64,000 nt of DNA from Spirochaetia bacterium (GTDB lineage: Bacteria; Spirochaetota; Leptospiria; Leptospirales; Leptonemataceae): positions 62,001-126,000 of the forward strand of contig VFLI01000051.1 in the NCBI GenBank assembly GCA_009885105.1. The letters are read 5' to 3'. A model generated the notes under the pieces. The model worked only from the letters and a program-made list of their open reading frames with translations. It was not told the DNA's origin and ran no database searches. Made by a program: the position numbers and the translations under genes. The stretch's first letter is position 1; each line of letters starts with the position of its first letter. Below, one piece after another: positions 28,403 to 36,525 of this stretch.

Positions 28403-28831
28403 TTATGTTTTCTCCCAGCTCTCTATGTCACCGACAACAACGCGAAACAGTGGATGCACATCCGGCGCGCCGATCAGTTTATATTTATTGTACAATTCTG
28501 GAGATCTTTTCTTAATTTTTCTCAAGTAATGCCCCCATTCATACTCCACCTGCCCCGCAGTAACCACGATTCGCCGCGCCTTCCGGTGTGTCAGAATTTT
28601 TTCACCCGAGAAATTGTAGCCGCGTTTTTTCGATTCATGAAACACAGCGCTCAGATAGGAGCCCACGGCAGCCAGAGGATCCGGCGCTTTTTTGAATCGT
28701 TCCAGCTGCGGATGATTCCTGTATCCGATGGTTCGGTTCTGCAGCACCTTTTGCGCGAGAAGAGCTTCTCTCCATAAAGATGTCAGGCCTCTGGGGTCCA
28801 GATATTTTGGATGCAGTGACCAGAGTCGCAC
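28403..28831 (-). CDS. Pyrimidine-dimer DNA glycosylase family protein
   Basis: The 142-residue protein reads MRLWSLHPKYLDPRGLTSLWREALLAQKVL, the N-terminus of the bacterial pyrimidine-dimer glycosylase family, with GYRNHPQLERF near 36 and GYNFSGEKI near 71. Family members are related to T4 endonuclease V, which uses its N-terminal amino group to excise UV dimers. Here residue 2 is Arg and not the Thr of the phage enzyme, and activity is not shown for this subgroup. The start is GTG at 28831. It converges with the fusion gene (22-base gap). Confidence 0.78.
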   Translation of the reverse strand: MRLWSLHPKYLDPRGLTSLWREALLAQKVLQNRTIGYRNHPQLERFKKAPDPLAAVGSYLSAVFHESKKRGYNFSGEKILTHRKARRIVVTAGQVEYEWGHYLRKIKKRSPELYNKYKLIGAPDVHPLFRVVVGDIESWEKT

Positions 28832-28845
28832 GCTTTATCCAAATC

Positions 28846-29640
28846 TCAGCCGCGGGTCGAATCGGACTTCGGCGGCATGGGAATGAATGAGGATGTCCGC
28901 TTCATATACTCAGAGAATCCGGGTTTCGTCTTCGCCAGATGCTCGTCGAGCATCGTCACGCCGGATACACGCATGAGCAGAAATGTCATCAGCGCCGGCG
29001 CAAATACTGTCCAGACTCCGTATGGCTGATCGATCGTACAGAGCCAGAATCCCCACCAGAGCAGCGCCTCGCCGAAATAGTTGGGATGACGACTGTACCG
29101 CCAGAGCCCCGTATCCAGAACGCCGCCTTTTTTCTCAGGATTTCCGCGAAACGACTGCAGCTGCGCATCGGCGATGGTTTCAATAAGAAAACCGACGACA
29201 AAAAACGTTGCCCCCGCATAATCCCATAATGACAGAAAATCGGGCAGCGGAGCGGCGGCGGCGATCTGAAGCGGAGCTGAAATAATCAGCGCCAGAGCCC
29301 CCTGTAAAAGAAACACCTGGAAAAAACTCACCCACCAGTATCTATCCGGACCAAACCTGCGCCGAAACTCCGCGTATCTCGGATCTTCCGTTTTCCCGCG
29401 GCTTCGCAGCGTAAGATGCAGCCAGAGACGCAGCGCCCAGACGCACACAATAAACAGCAGAAATATTTTTCCGGGAGTCTGACCTGTGCGATAAACTGAA
29501 TTGCAGGCGATCACAAGAAACAGAATCGACCACCAGGGATCCACGATGCTGGCATCGCGCTTGATGACACTGACGATCCACAGCAGAGTCATCAGCGCGA
29601 GTATGGCGCCGGTATTTCCTATAAAAATTTCCATTGTCAT
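28846..29640 (-). CDS. DUF1295 membrane protein (steroid 5-alpha-reductase-like)
   Basis: The 264-residue protein has six or seven membrane helices and the C-terminal signature of the DUF1295/steroid-reductase-like group: GLWRYSRHPNYFGEALLWWGFW near 180-201. Members resemble isoprenylcysteine methyltransferases and sterol reductases in fold, but most have no known reaction. VDPWWSILF near 33 is another conserved segment. It begins after a gap of 60 bases from the acyltransferase and ends 15 bases before the glycosylase on the same strand. A lipid-modifying role is a family-level guess. Confidence 0.82.
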   Translation of the reverse strand: MTMEIFIGNTGAILALMTLLWIVSVIKRDASIVDPWWSILFLVIACNSVYRTGQTPGKIFLLFIVCVWALRLWLHLTLRSRGKTEDPRYAEFRRRFGPDRYWWVSFFQVFLLQGALALIISAPLQIAAAAPLPDFLSLWDYAGATFFVVGFLIETIADAQLQSFRGNPEKKGGVLDTGLWRYSRHPNYFGEALLWWGFWLCTIDQPYGVWTVFAPALMTFLLMRVSGVTMLDEHLAKTKPGFSEYMKRTSSFIPMPPKSDSTRG

Positions 29641-29700
29641 GACTCGGCCGCCTTCTGCGTTATTTTTGATTCAATCCATCGGTCCATCTCGCTCCAGATT

Positions 29701-30654
29701 TCAAAAAGCCAGTGTGCGCCGCAGTCTCACATGAATTGTTTCTCCAATCAGGCCTCCGCCGAAAAATTCAGCAAAGCTCTCGGCGCTCTCAAATCCCGTG
29801 TGTTCGACAATCAACAGATCAACTCCAGGAGCCGCGTCAAGAAGCGCAAACGGACCTATAAGTTTGGGGGGCAGTACATTTCTGTAATCCTGGGCAATGC
29901 CGGCAAGGTCGTCTATTTTCTTTCTTCTCAGAAGGGTAACGGCCGAGCGCAGACGATCCGGCGTGAAGCGTGTGCCCTCCGGAAATATGAGAGCGGCCGA
30001 CCGCTCATTCAGATTCACGGAAAGTTCAGCCACGGCCGCTGCTTCGGCGTCGACTCGTTTGGATCTGCGGTCAACAAATGTATTCGGCAGCCTGCGCCCG
30101 ACAATGTCCAGACACGGATCCCAGAGAAGCTCCCGCTTGATCACGTAGCGTAACAGCAGATGGAAAGGATTTGCGACGAGAACAGCAGCAAGCACAGTAT
30201 CGGCCGTGCTTGAATGACGCACAAATAGAATCATCGGGCCGCGCCGGACCTGTTCCTGACCCTCAACTTTCAAGTGCATGGAAAAAATAATCAGACTGCC
30301 GCCGAAAAGCGCTCCGGACCACCATCTCTGCAGCGCTGCGTTCGCCTCGATAAACCGGTCGGCGCCGCCGATCAGACCGCCCGCCAGGAAAAACCAGATA
30401 AAAAAAGCCATCAGCACACCGGCGATTTCCAGAAAAAGATACAGGGCAAAAAAAAGCAGCGCCCTCGTCAGGGGAAATTTCCGGAATCTGCCGGTCACGA
30501 TATCGGCCAGGCCTGCGAATAGAAGCCAGATCGGAAGAGCGCAAAGACAGACAGCGGCCAGCAGAAAATACAGCGGCACCGTTATGCAGCGACGCAGCCA
30601 GATCGATAGAAATGACTCCTTACGTCTGGTGGATTTTGAAGACAGCCGGGTCAC
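29701..30654 (-). CDS. PlsC-family 1-acylglycerol-3-phosphate acyltransferase
   Basis: PlsC-type enzymes acylate lysophospholipids at the inner membrane. The 317-residue protein has three N-terminal membrane helices (about 22-125), then the catalytic HX4D motif as HSSTAD near 149 and the phosphate-binding FPEGTRFTP near 226. The start is GTG at 30654, overlapping the stop of the DUF2177 gene (GTGA). The N-terminal helices make it longer than E. coli PlsC. The acyl acceptor cannot be read from the sequence. Confidence 0.86.
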   Translation of the reverse strand: MTRLSSKSTRRKESFLSIWLRRCITVPLYFLLAAVCLCALPIWLLFAGLADIVTGRFRKFPLTRALLFFALYLFLEIAGVLMAFFIWFFLAGGLIGGADRFIEANAALQRWWSGALFGGSLIIFSMHLKVEGQEQVRRGPMILFVRHSSTADTVLAAVLVANPFHLLLRYVIKRELLWDPCLDIVGRRLPNTFVDRRSKRVDAEAAAVAELSVNLNERSAALIFPEGTRFTPDRLRSAVTLLRRKKIDDLAGIAQDYRNVLPPKLIGPFALLDAAPGVDLLIVEHTGFESAESFAEFFGGGLIGETIHVRLRRTLAF

Positions 30655-31094
30655 GATGATCTTTTTCCAAAAACAGCGTTGTATACAAGTCTGCCTGCTC
30701 CGGATGCCGAACCCGTTAGCACAACGCCCCAGGCAATATCAACCGGCACGAGCAGCGCCGGCCAGTTCTGTATCACTGCCCAATTGGTCAGATCGTACGT
30801 GGCATAACATACCAGTCCCAGCGCCGCTCCCCGAAGGAACGCATCCCGTTTCCCCCTGGCTCCCAGGACAGCATAGAAAAACATTGCTGTGAGATACATA
30901 GTATAGAAAAGAACCGCGGCGGGAACATAAACATCCAGCCGCATCAGGGCGCCCATCTGTGACCGGTAGAATTCACGGCCGACCACGCCCAGCCAGACCA
31001 GATCGAGCACAACCATGGCCAGACTCATGGCCAGCGCGCTGACCATTGCGGCTATCATGCCCCGTCCTGAAAGTAACTCGGTCTTAATAAACAT
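30651..31094 (-). CDS. DUF2177 family membrane protein
   Basis: The 147-residue protein has four membrane helices and the DUF2177 signatures LDLVWLGVVGREFYRSQMG near 25-43 and GLVCYATYDLTNWAVIQNWP near 91-110. The family has no known function. ATG at 31094 with an AAGGA ribosome-binding site five bases upstream is preferred to the longer start at 31172. It overlaps the acyltransferase by four bases, so the two are co-translated. It is divergent from the methyltransferase gene. Confidence 0.85.
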   Translation of the reverse strand: MFIKTELLSGRGMIAAMVSALAMSLAMVVLDLVWLGVVGREFYRSQMGALMRLDVYVPAAVLFYTMYLTAMFFYAVLGARGKRDAFLRGAALGLVCYATYDLTNWAVIQNWPALLVPVDIAWGVVLTGSASGAGRLVYNAVFGKRSS

Positions 31095-31247
31095 GGCTGA
31101 TCCTTGAAAATAAAAATACAACTTGTTCCTGAGTTCGGCAAACAAAAACCGGATCCGAATAAAATGTCTCACCCCCGTGCTATCATTGGCTCAAAGAAGA
31201 CTCCCCGCAGAGATTGTGCGATTGACGATCCTGGGTTCTTCCGATAC

Positions 31248-32327
31248 ATGGAACAGCGCCATATTTTTATGAAAAACAACAGATTTATTGATCTATTTGC
31301 CGGAATCGGAGGATTCAGGCTGGCCATGGAGAAAGCGGGCTTTGACTGCGTTTTTTCCAGCGAGTGGGACCGTTTTGCAGCCCAGACCTATGAAGCAAAT
31401 TTTTCCGATTTTCCGGCCGGAGATATTACAAAAATCCAATCCTCAGAAATACCTGCCTATGATATTCTCTGCGCCGGTTTTCCCTGCCAGCCATTTTCGA
31501 TCGCCGGCGTTTCCAAGAAAAATTCCCTGGGTCGATCACACGGATTTCTGGACCGCACACAGGGTACGCTCTTTTTTGAAATAGCCCGCATACTTCGCGA
31601 CACAAAACCTTCGGCTTTTATTCTGGAAAACGTTAAGAATCTTGTCTCGCATGAAGGAGGCCGGACCTTCGCTACGATTCTCAACACGCTTCAAAACGAT
31701 CTGGGTTACACGCTTCGGTATCAGATCATCAATGCCGATTCCCTGCTTCCGCAGAACAGAGCCCGTATCTACATCGTGGGTTTTCGCAGTCCGCGCGCGG
31801 CGGAAAGATTTTCTTTCCCGGTACCCGGGAATTCTGCGCCGCGCCTGCGCGACATCCTGGAAAAGAAAACACCGGACCGGTATATATTGAGCGACCATCT
31901 ATGGAAATATTTGAATGATTACAGAGAAAAACACAGGCTTGCGGGCCACGGCTTCGGATTCGGACTGGCCGACCTGAACGGAAAAACAAGAACTCTTTCA
32001 GCCAGATACTACAAGGACGGCTCGGAGATTCTCATACCTGTGCGCGGAAGAAATCCAAGACGTCTGACTCCGCGCGAATGCGCCCGGCTCATGGGTTTTC
32101 CGGAGAATTTCCAAATTGTTGTTTCCGATACGCAGGCATACAAACAATTCGGAAATTCCGTGGCCGTGCCGGTCGTTCGGGAAATTGCCAGGAGTCTGTT
32201 CAGAGCCCTTGAGTCAGAAAAAATCAAAAAGCAGGCCCGGATTATCGGCGCCGGATTCAAGCGCCAGGAGAATGCCCCGGAAACGGCAAAAAGCAGCCGC
32301 CGCAAGAAAGAAACCAAAATCGCCTGA
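31248..32327 (+). CDS. DNA (cytosine-5) methyltransferase
   Basis: The enzyme methylates C5 of cytosine in a specific DNA site. The 359-residue protein has motif I FIDLFAGIGGFRLAM near 13, motif IV GFPCQPFSIAG near 76 with the catalytic Cys, motif VI ENVKNL near 126, motif VIII QNRARIYIVGF near 165, motif IX RLTPRECARLMGFP near 270 and motif X KQFGNSVAVPVV near 298. The target-recognition region (about 185-265) is short, which suggests a small site. Start could be 31248 or 31269. No restriction endonuclease is adjacent. The 3' end overlaps a MIG-like mismatch glycosylase gene by 56 bases. Confidence 0.94.
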   Translation: MEQRHIFMKNNRFIDLFAGIGGFRLAMEKAGFDCVFSSEWDRFAAQTYEANFSDFPAGDITKIQSSEIPAYDILCAGFPCQPFSIAGVSKKNSLGRSHGFLDRTQGTLFFEIARILRDTKPSAFILENVKNLVSHEGGRTFATILNTLQNDLGYTLRYQIINADSLLPQNRARIYIVGFRSPRAAERFSFPVPGNSAPRLRDILEKKTPDRYILSDHLWKYLNDYREKHRLAGHGFGFGLADLNGKTRTLSARYYKDGSEILIPVRGRNPRRLTPRECARLMGFPENFQIVVSDTQAYKQFGNSVAVPVVREIARSLFRALESEKIKKQARIIGAGFKRQENAPETAKSSRRKKETKIA

Positions 32328-32895
32328 GACCGGCGTCAGGCGTCTGCGCAAACATTTTGTTGAAATCCGTAGACTCCTTCTTGCCTGGTTTGACCGGAAT
32401 CAGCGGGATTATCCCTGGCGAAAAACGGGCAACTGGTTCCATCTTCTGATGGCGGAAATGATGCTCCGTCGCACGCGCGCCGATCAGGTTCTGTCCGTTT
32501 ACAGAAAATTCCTAAAAATCGGCTCCAGTCCGGCGCGGGCTTCTCGTATTAAGAAAAAAAATCTCTTAAAAATGATGCACCCCCTCGGGCTTCGCTGGCG
32601 CGCAGAACAGCTTATAAAAACGATCGACTATCTAAAAGACTCGTTCAACCTCCGCGCTCCTGAGAGCACGGACGATCTGCAAAAAATCCCGGGAGTCGGC
32701 AGCTATTCAGATGCAATGCTGCGAAACCGTCTGTTTGGCGAGCGGATTGCCGCGGTGGATTCCAACGTTGTGAGACTTCTCTGCGCGACAGGCAGGGTTC
32801 AATCAAAATCAACTTTCTCACCCGGAACCAGATTGAAATTCTCACCCAATCCCTGGCCGACTTCCGTCAAGAAGCGGTCAATTGCGAAATTGTAG
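32272..32895 (+). pseudogene. Truncated MIG/TDG-like G/T-mismatch glycosylase (MutY superfamily)
   Basis: The first 175 or so of 207 residues match the HhH-GPD glycosylase fold: RDYPWRKTGNWFHLLMAEMMLRR near 44-66, RTRADQVLSVYRKFL, helix-hairpin-helix IPGVGSYSDAML near 140, then VDSNVVRLLC with the catalytic Asp near 163. RRT after the first helix and Tyr in GVGSY (Ser in MutY) match the thymine-mismatch glycosylases that accompany C5 methyltransferases. The reading then changes: the last 32 residues are encoded by the reverse complement of the next gene, and the four-Cys iron-sulphur motif is missing. ATG at 32272 follows AGGAG. It is probably broken, but a short active form cannot be excluded. 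Confidence 0.72.
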
Positions 32896-33260
32896 CCAAT
32901 AATGTATCGAAATACAAATCGCGAGAAAAAATTATGAATCTCTCCGCTCTCTGTGAGAGTGAAATCACAGCCGGAACCGGTTTCTTTAATTTCCACGGCC
33001 CAGATTCTATTTTTTGCAAAAAACGAATCCGGCAGAGTCCACATTGGCCCCGACTGACCGGTTCCAGTCGCTGCTTCCTGTATATTCTCCATTTTCTGAT
33101 TTAATACTTCAAATACCAGTTCCCTGTTCGCAGAGAAATGAACGCTTCTTGAGGCGCTGTAATGAGGCGAGACAAGAAGACCGGCGGCCACGGAAGCTGC
33201 GGCAACCACAAGGAGCAGCAGTGAAACTATTATTATCAATATTATTTTAATTTTTTTCAT
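32799..33260 (-). CDS. Membrane-anchored SRPBCC-like protein
   Basis: The 153-residue protein has one N-terminal membrane helix (about 5-28) followed by a START/SRPBCC-like region: SASRSVHFSANRELVFEVLNQ near 35-55, WTLPDSFFAKNRIWAVEI near 75, and a C-terminal helix IDRFLTEVGQGLGENF. SRPBCC proteins bind hydrophobic ligands. Its ligand is unknown. ATG overlaps the stop of the acyltransferase-3 gene (ATGA). Its 3' end lies under the tail of the truncated glycosylase, and the C-terminus looks complete. Confidence 0.7.
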   Translation of the reverse strand: MKKIKIILIIIVSLLLLVVAAASVAAGLLVSPHYSASRSVHFSANRELVFEVLNQKMENIQEAATGTGQSGPMWTLPDSFFAKNRIWAVEIKETGSGCDFTLTESGEIHNFFSRFVFRYIIGYNFAIDRFLTEVGQGLGENFNLVPGEKVDFD

Positions 33261-34399
33261 ATTTTTCTCGACGGAAATCCAAGCAACAGCCGAACCCAGG
33301 CGGGACGCGTTATTTTCTTTTCCAGCCAGTAAATACTTCCGAACGTCGTCACGATTATGCTTAGAATAAAGGCAATCAATTCATGCGATATACCGGTTTT
33401 GTAAAGAAGTTTCAAAAAGGCAATATGGAAAAGATATACGCTGAACGAAATTGCAACCAGGCGCTTCGTCCAGATCAGTCTTGCCGGATTCTGATTCAGC
33501 CATCCGTCAACCGGCCTGTTGAGTTTGATCAGCGCAATCCAGAAAAGAAGAATATAAATCACCACGCTGTTGCGATTGAAATGGTTATAATGATCCGGAT
33601 CACTCAGACGATAGGAATTGTACACACATTCTGAAAGAATAACAGCAAATACCAGAACGACAGCAGCCAGAATAACAGAGAGCGGAATTCTCTCCAGCGG
33701 ACCCATCCAGAATTTTTCTCGGCGAGCGAAAATAACTCCTGTATAAGAATAAAAAGCCCAGAAAAGAATGAATGACGACGGCAGAGGCGGAACTGTCATT
33801 CCATGCGCGGATGCCAGGGCGAACACCGTGGACGAAAGCGGCCAGGTCACGGCCATCTGAACAATAAGAAGCGCCGCCCAGAGAATGAGACTGTCCACCA
33901 TATAAAAAAGCGGAAAAAGCAGATAGCATTCCAGAATCGTTGTAAGAAAATACAGATGGCCTTCAGCATTGTGGACAAACAATGCATCCAGCAATACCTT
34001 GATATTGGAGACTGCCAGATCGGGTCCGGAAAAAATAAACTTTCCGTTCGCCAGAAGAAGCACAGCCGTCCAGAATAAAAACGGCAGACCGATTTTCAAA
34101 AATCTGTCGCCATAAAACTCAAGAAACATAACTATTTTTCTTTTATTTTTTTCAGGCAGTGCTTGAAATTCGGGCGTATATTCTTCCTTCATATACTTTT
34201 TGGTCAATCCGTAAGACGACAGTATAACAAAGGAAGGCACTGTGAAGCGCATGAACTGCCTGAGAAATACCGCCAGAAAATCCTCGGAAAAGTATTTATG
34301 ATAAGTCTGAAAATCGAATTCATAAAAGTACGTGGCATGATTGAGCATGACGGCAGCCAGGCAGAGCAGGCGGAAAAAATCCATGGTTGTTCTATTCAT
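33257..34399 (-). CDS. Acyltransferase-3 family membrane protein
   Basis: The 380-residue protein has about ten membrane helices and the acyltransferase-3 N-terminus DFFRLLCLAAVMLNHATYFYEF, with the conserved His near 21. An internal PSFVILSSYGLTKKYM near 54 matches the family. Members O-acylate surface polysaccharides or membrane lipids. The actual substrate is unknown. It is 18 bases downstream of the large membrane protein gene and overlaps the SRPBCC-like gene, forming a three-gene envelope unit. Confidence 0.84.
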   Translation of the reverse strand: MNRTTMDFFRLLCLAAVMLNHATYFYEFDFQTYHKYFSEDFLAVFLRQFMRFTVPSFVILSSYGLTKKYMKEEYTPEFQALPEKNKRKIVMFLEFYGDRFLKIGLPFLFWTAVLLLANGKFIFSGPDLAVSNIKVLLDALFVHNAEGHLYFLTTILECYLLFPLFYMVDSLILWAALLIVQMAVTWPLSSTVFALASAHGMTVPPLPSSFILFWAFYSYTGVIFARREKFWMGPLERIPLSVILAAVVLVFAVILSECVYNSYRLSDPDHYNHFNRNSVVIYILLFWIALIKLNRPVDGWLNQNPARLIWTKRLVAISFSVYLFHIAFLKLLYKTGISHELIAFILSIIVTTFGSIYWLEKKITRPAWVRLLLGFPSRKI

Positions 34400-34417
34400 A
34401 AGGCTGCCGTGCAGGAG

Positions 34418-36241
34418 TCATCTGCAGATCTGATTGTAGTCCAGCTCCAGTAAAACTGTGCCGCCTTCGCGGGACAATAATTTTGCTTCATTTATGACTG
34501 TGATTTCTGCCGGCAATTCTTCAGCTTTCTCCGTCTTTTTTTCTCTGATCTTTCGAATCGCCGAATCCGTTGTCAGTATCAGAAATTTTTTCCTGGACCG
34601 ATAGAAGCGGCAGACCGATCTGTCTTTTCCATTATACCAGCTGTACTGCATTCGGGCCATGGACTGCGACGAACGGGAACCCATCATATTTGTTAAGGGA
34701 AGACCGGTGTTCAAAGACAGACCGGTCAGAAGAAAAAGAATTTCCCCGTCAGGCTGACGCACAAGCTCTGAAATATCCGCTCCCGTATTGAAATACGGCA
34801 GACCGACAGCCGCCTGGTAACGGGAGGGATCGATCCGACCGGCCAGCGTCCTGGCCGACCTGTCCAGCAGCTCGATTCTTTTTGCATCGCTCTGCGTTTG
34901 ATGCCGCAGCCGCAGATTGACTTCCAGAATTTCCAATCCGTACAGGAGCGCCGCAGCGGCCAGCAAAGCGTTCGCCGCAATTTTGCCCGAACGAATTTGC
35001 AAAAGACGGCTGTATGCGCTCAACCGGCGAAAAATATATACAGTGAGAAAAAGGTAAATGATCCAGGACAGCCGCCCCAGGGAACGAAACTGTTTGAGAA
35101 TCGCGGGAAAATGATCCAGCATGCTGTCGGAAAAAGGCATGAAAACTATTCCGGAAGAAAAAAGGAAAAACACCAGAGCAAAATTTTTTAGTCCCGCATA
35201 ACGACCTGCCTGAAAATAATCGAAGATGCTGCCTGCTCCGTTTTTTCTCAGACGGGATAGGACCTGAGAGATTCGCTTTCTTCGTGTGATAAACAAGATA
35301 GTAAATAATACACCCGCGGCCAGAACGACAGGACCGATGTACGATTCGCCTTCCCAGGTTCCGCGGCGTGAGGGATGATAAGAAATCAATTTCCAGAAAT
35401 AACTGTCACTGTTGGGCAGCAGTATATCGCCGATGCTGGAAAAATAATTCACGCCAAAAGCGCCGTACGGCCGGTCAATCCGGTCGGCGACATCGGCGCC
35501 GGAGGAAAGGAAAACCAGCAATCGCACAACAACCAGTGGAAGAATGCACAGCGCTGCAGTCTGAAAAATGCGCCTCTGCAGTCCTGTCCGGCGGTCCATC
35601 CATATCAAAGCAAAGAGCATGGCGGCAGCCAGGAAAGCATAGTAAAAATGAACGAAACTGAAAAATACTGTCAGGCATAAAATCGACGCGGTGTAAAAGA
35701 CTCTATGCCCGGTGTGATTCTTGCGAAGAAACAGGAGCCAGACGCCCGGCAGTACAAAAAGAAATGCCAGGCCGAAATGATTGTAGATTCGGTGAATCTG
35801 AGGAGAAATAAAAGCGCATCCGCTCGCAAACACCACAGTCAAAAGCGACGGGGCCGCATAATAGAACAGCAATTCGAGCAAAATCATGCTCGCGAGGGGA
35901 ATTGAAAGAAACATCGCCAGATTCAGGAAAGCAACAGCAATTTTTTCCGTCTGAAAGCCGGCAGAATTGAGCCAGCGGAGAAAAACCGAATAAACCGGCA
36001 GACCATCCATGTAATTTATATTTTCACCGAACGGATAGTTCATGCCGCGAAAATGAAAATTTTCCGATGATCTGTCCTTTGCATAGTACTGAATCACAAA
36101 ATATGTCCGGATGCCGTCCGCATCGAGATTGAAGAGATAGCCGCCCGGGTTCTTGACAATTTTACTATGGAATGCCGCCAGAATTAGAATAGACAGAAGC
36201 AGGTTCAGGACTCTCAATTTGGTTTTAAACTTGCCCGGCAT
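34418..36241 (-). CDS. Large polytopic membrane protein, probable GT-C glycosyltransferase-like
   Basis: The 607-residue protein has about eleven membrane helices in the first 450 residues and a soluble C-terminal domain of about 150. LFNLDADGIRTYFVIQYYAKD near 36-56 sits in the first external loop, where GT-C glycosyltransferases place acidic catalytic residues. FRGMNYPFGENINYMDG near 64 resembles loops in the same class. I could not match a named family. It leads a unit with acyltransferase-3 and the SRPBCC-like gene, so a cell-surface glycan role is a reasonable inference. Confidence 0.65.
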   Translation of the reverse strand: MPGKFKTKLRVLNLLLSILILAAFHSKIVKNPGGYLFNLDADGIRTYFVIQYYAKDRSSENFHFRGMNYPFGENINYMDGLPVYSVFLRWLNSAGFQTEKIAVAFLNLAMFLSIPLASMILLELLFYYAAPSLLTVVFASGCAFISPQIHRIYNHFGLAFLFVLPGVWLLFLRKNHTGHRVFYTASILCLTVFFSFVHFYYAFLAAAMLFALIWMDRRTGLQRRIFQTAALCILPLVVVRLLVFLSSGADVADRIDRPYGAFGVNYFSSIGDILLPNSDSYFWKLISYHPSRRGTWEGESYIGPVVLAAGVLFTILFITRRKRISQVLSRLRKNGAGSIFDYFQAGRYAGLKNFALVFFLFSSGIVFMPFSDSMLDHFPAILKQFRSLGRLSWIIYLFLTVYIFRRLSAYSRLLQIRSGKIAANALLAAAALLYGLEILEVNLRLRHQTQSDAKRIELLDRSARTLAGRIDPSRYQAAVGLPYFNTGADISELVRQPDGEILFLLTGLSLNTGLPLTNMMGSRSSQSMARMQYSWYNGKDRSVCRFYRSRKKFLILTTDSAIRKIREKKTEKAEELPAEITVINEAKLLSREGGTVLLELDYNQICR

Positions 36242-36396
36242 ATTTGATTTTTTTTATAGAGACAGCTAAACTGTCAAACGGATACTTCAAGGGAAGCGAA
36301 GCTTAAGTTTTACGACGGAATTGCTACGTAAAGTTGGCCGTTTTTCCTACAATGTATTACTTTATTTTTATATAGAGACTTGAGAAACACTATTAT

Positions 36397-36420
36397 GTCG
36401 CATGGCTGATCAAATGCGAC
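36397..36420. promoter_or_regulatory. Inverted repeat upstream of the GGDEF/EAL gene
   Basis: GTCGCAT and ATGCGAC form a perfect seven-base inverted repeat with a ten-base centre. The left half extends to the 13-base string TATTATGTCGCAT (36391-36403), identical to a string before flhF. It could be an operator. No regulator is identified. Confidence 0.4.
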
Positions 36421-36448
36421 TTCTCTTGTTTGTAAAAAGCCACTCTTG

Positions 36449-36476
36449 TTGACATTATAATGCTTTTTGCTAAAAG
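36449..36476 (+). promoter_or_regulatory. Candidate promoter for the GGDEF/EAL gene
   Basis: TTGACA at 36449-36454 is followed after 16 bases by TAAAAG at 36471-36476. A perfect TATAAT at 36456-36461 overlaps the spacer but has no good -35 partner. The gene starts about 50 bases downstream. Confidence 0.4.
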
Positions 36477-36525
36477 AGGATTATTCTGATAGTTTTAGTA
36501 TATTTTTCACTCCGCTTGCAATAAT

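Noticed and set aside
28403-28831. Phage origin for the pyrimidine-dimer glycosylase
   Set aside because: No integrase, phage structural gene or attachment-like repeat lies nearby, and this family is common in bacterial chromosomes.
31248-32327. A restriction endonuclease partner for the methyltransferase
   Set aside because: Both flanks were examined: a DUF2177/acyltransferase unit on one side and the glycosylase then envelope genes on the other. No nuclease-like gene is present.
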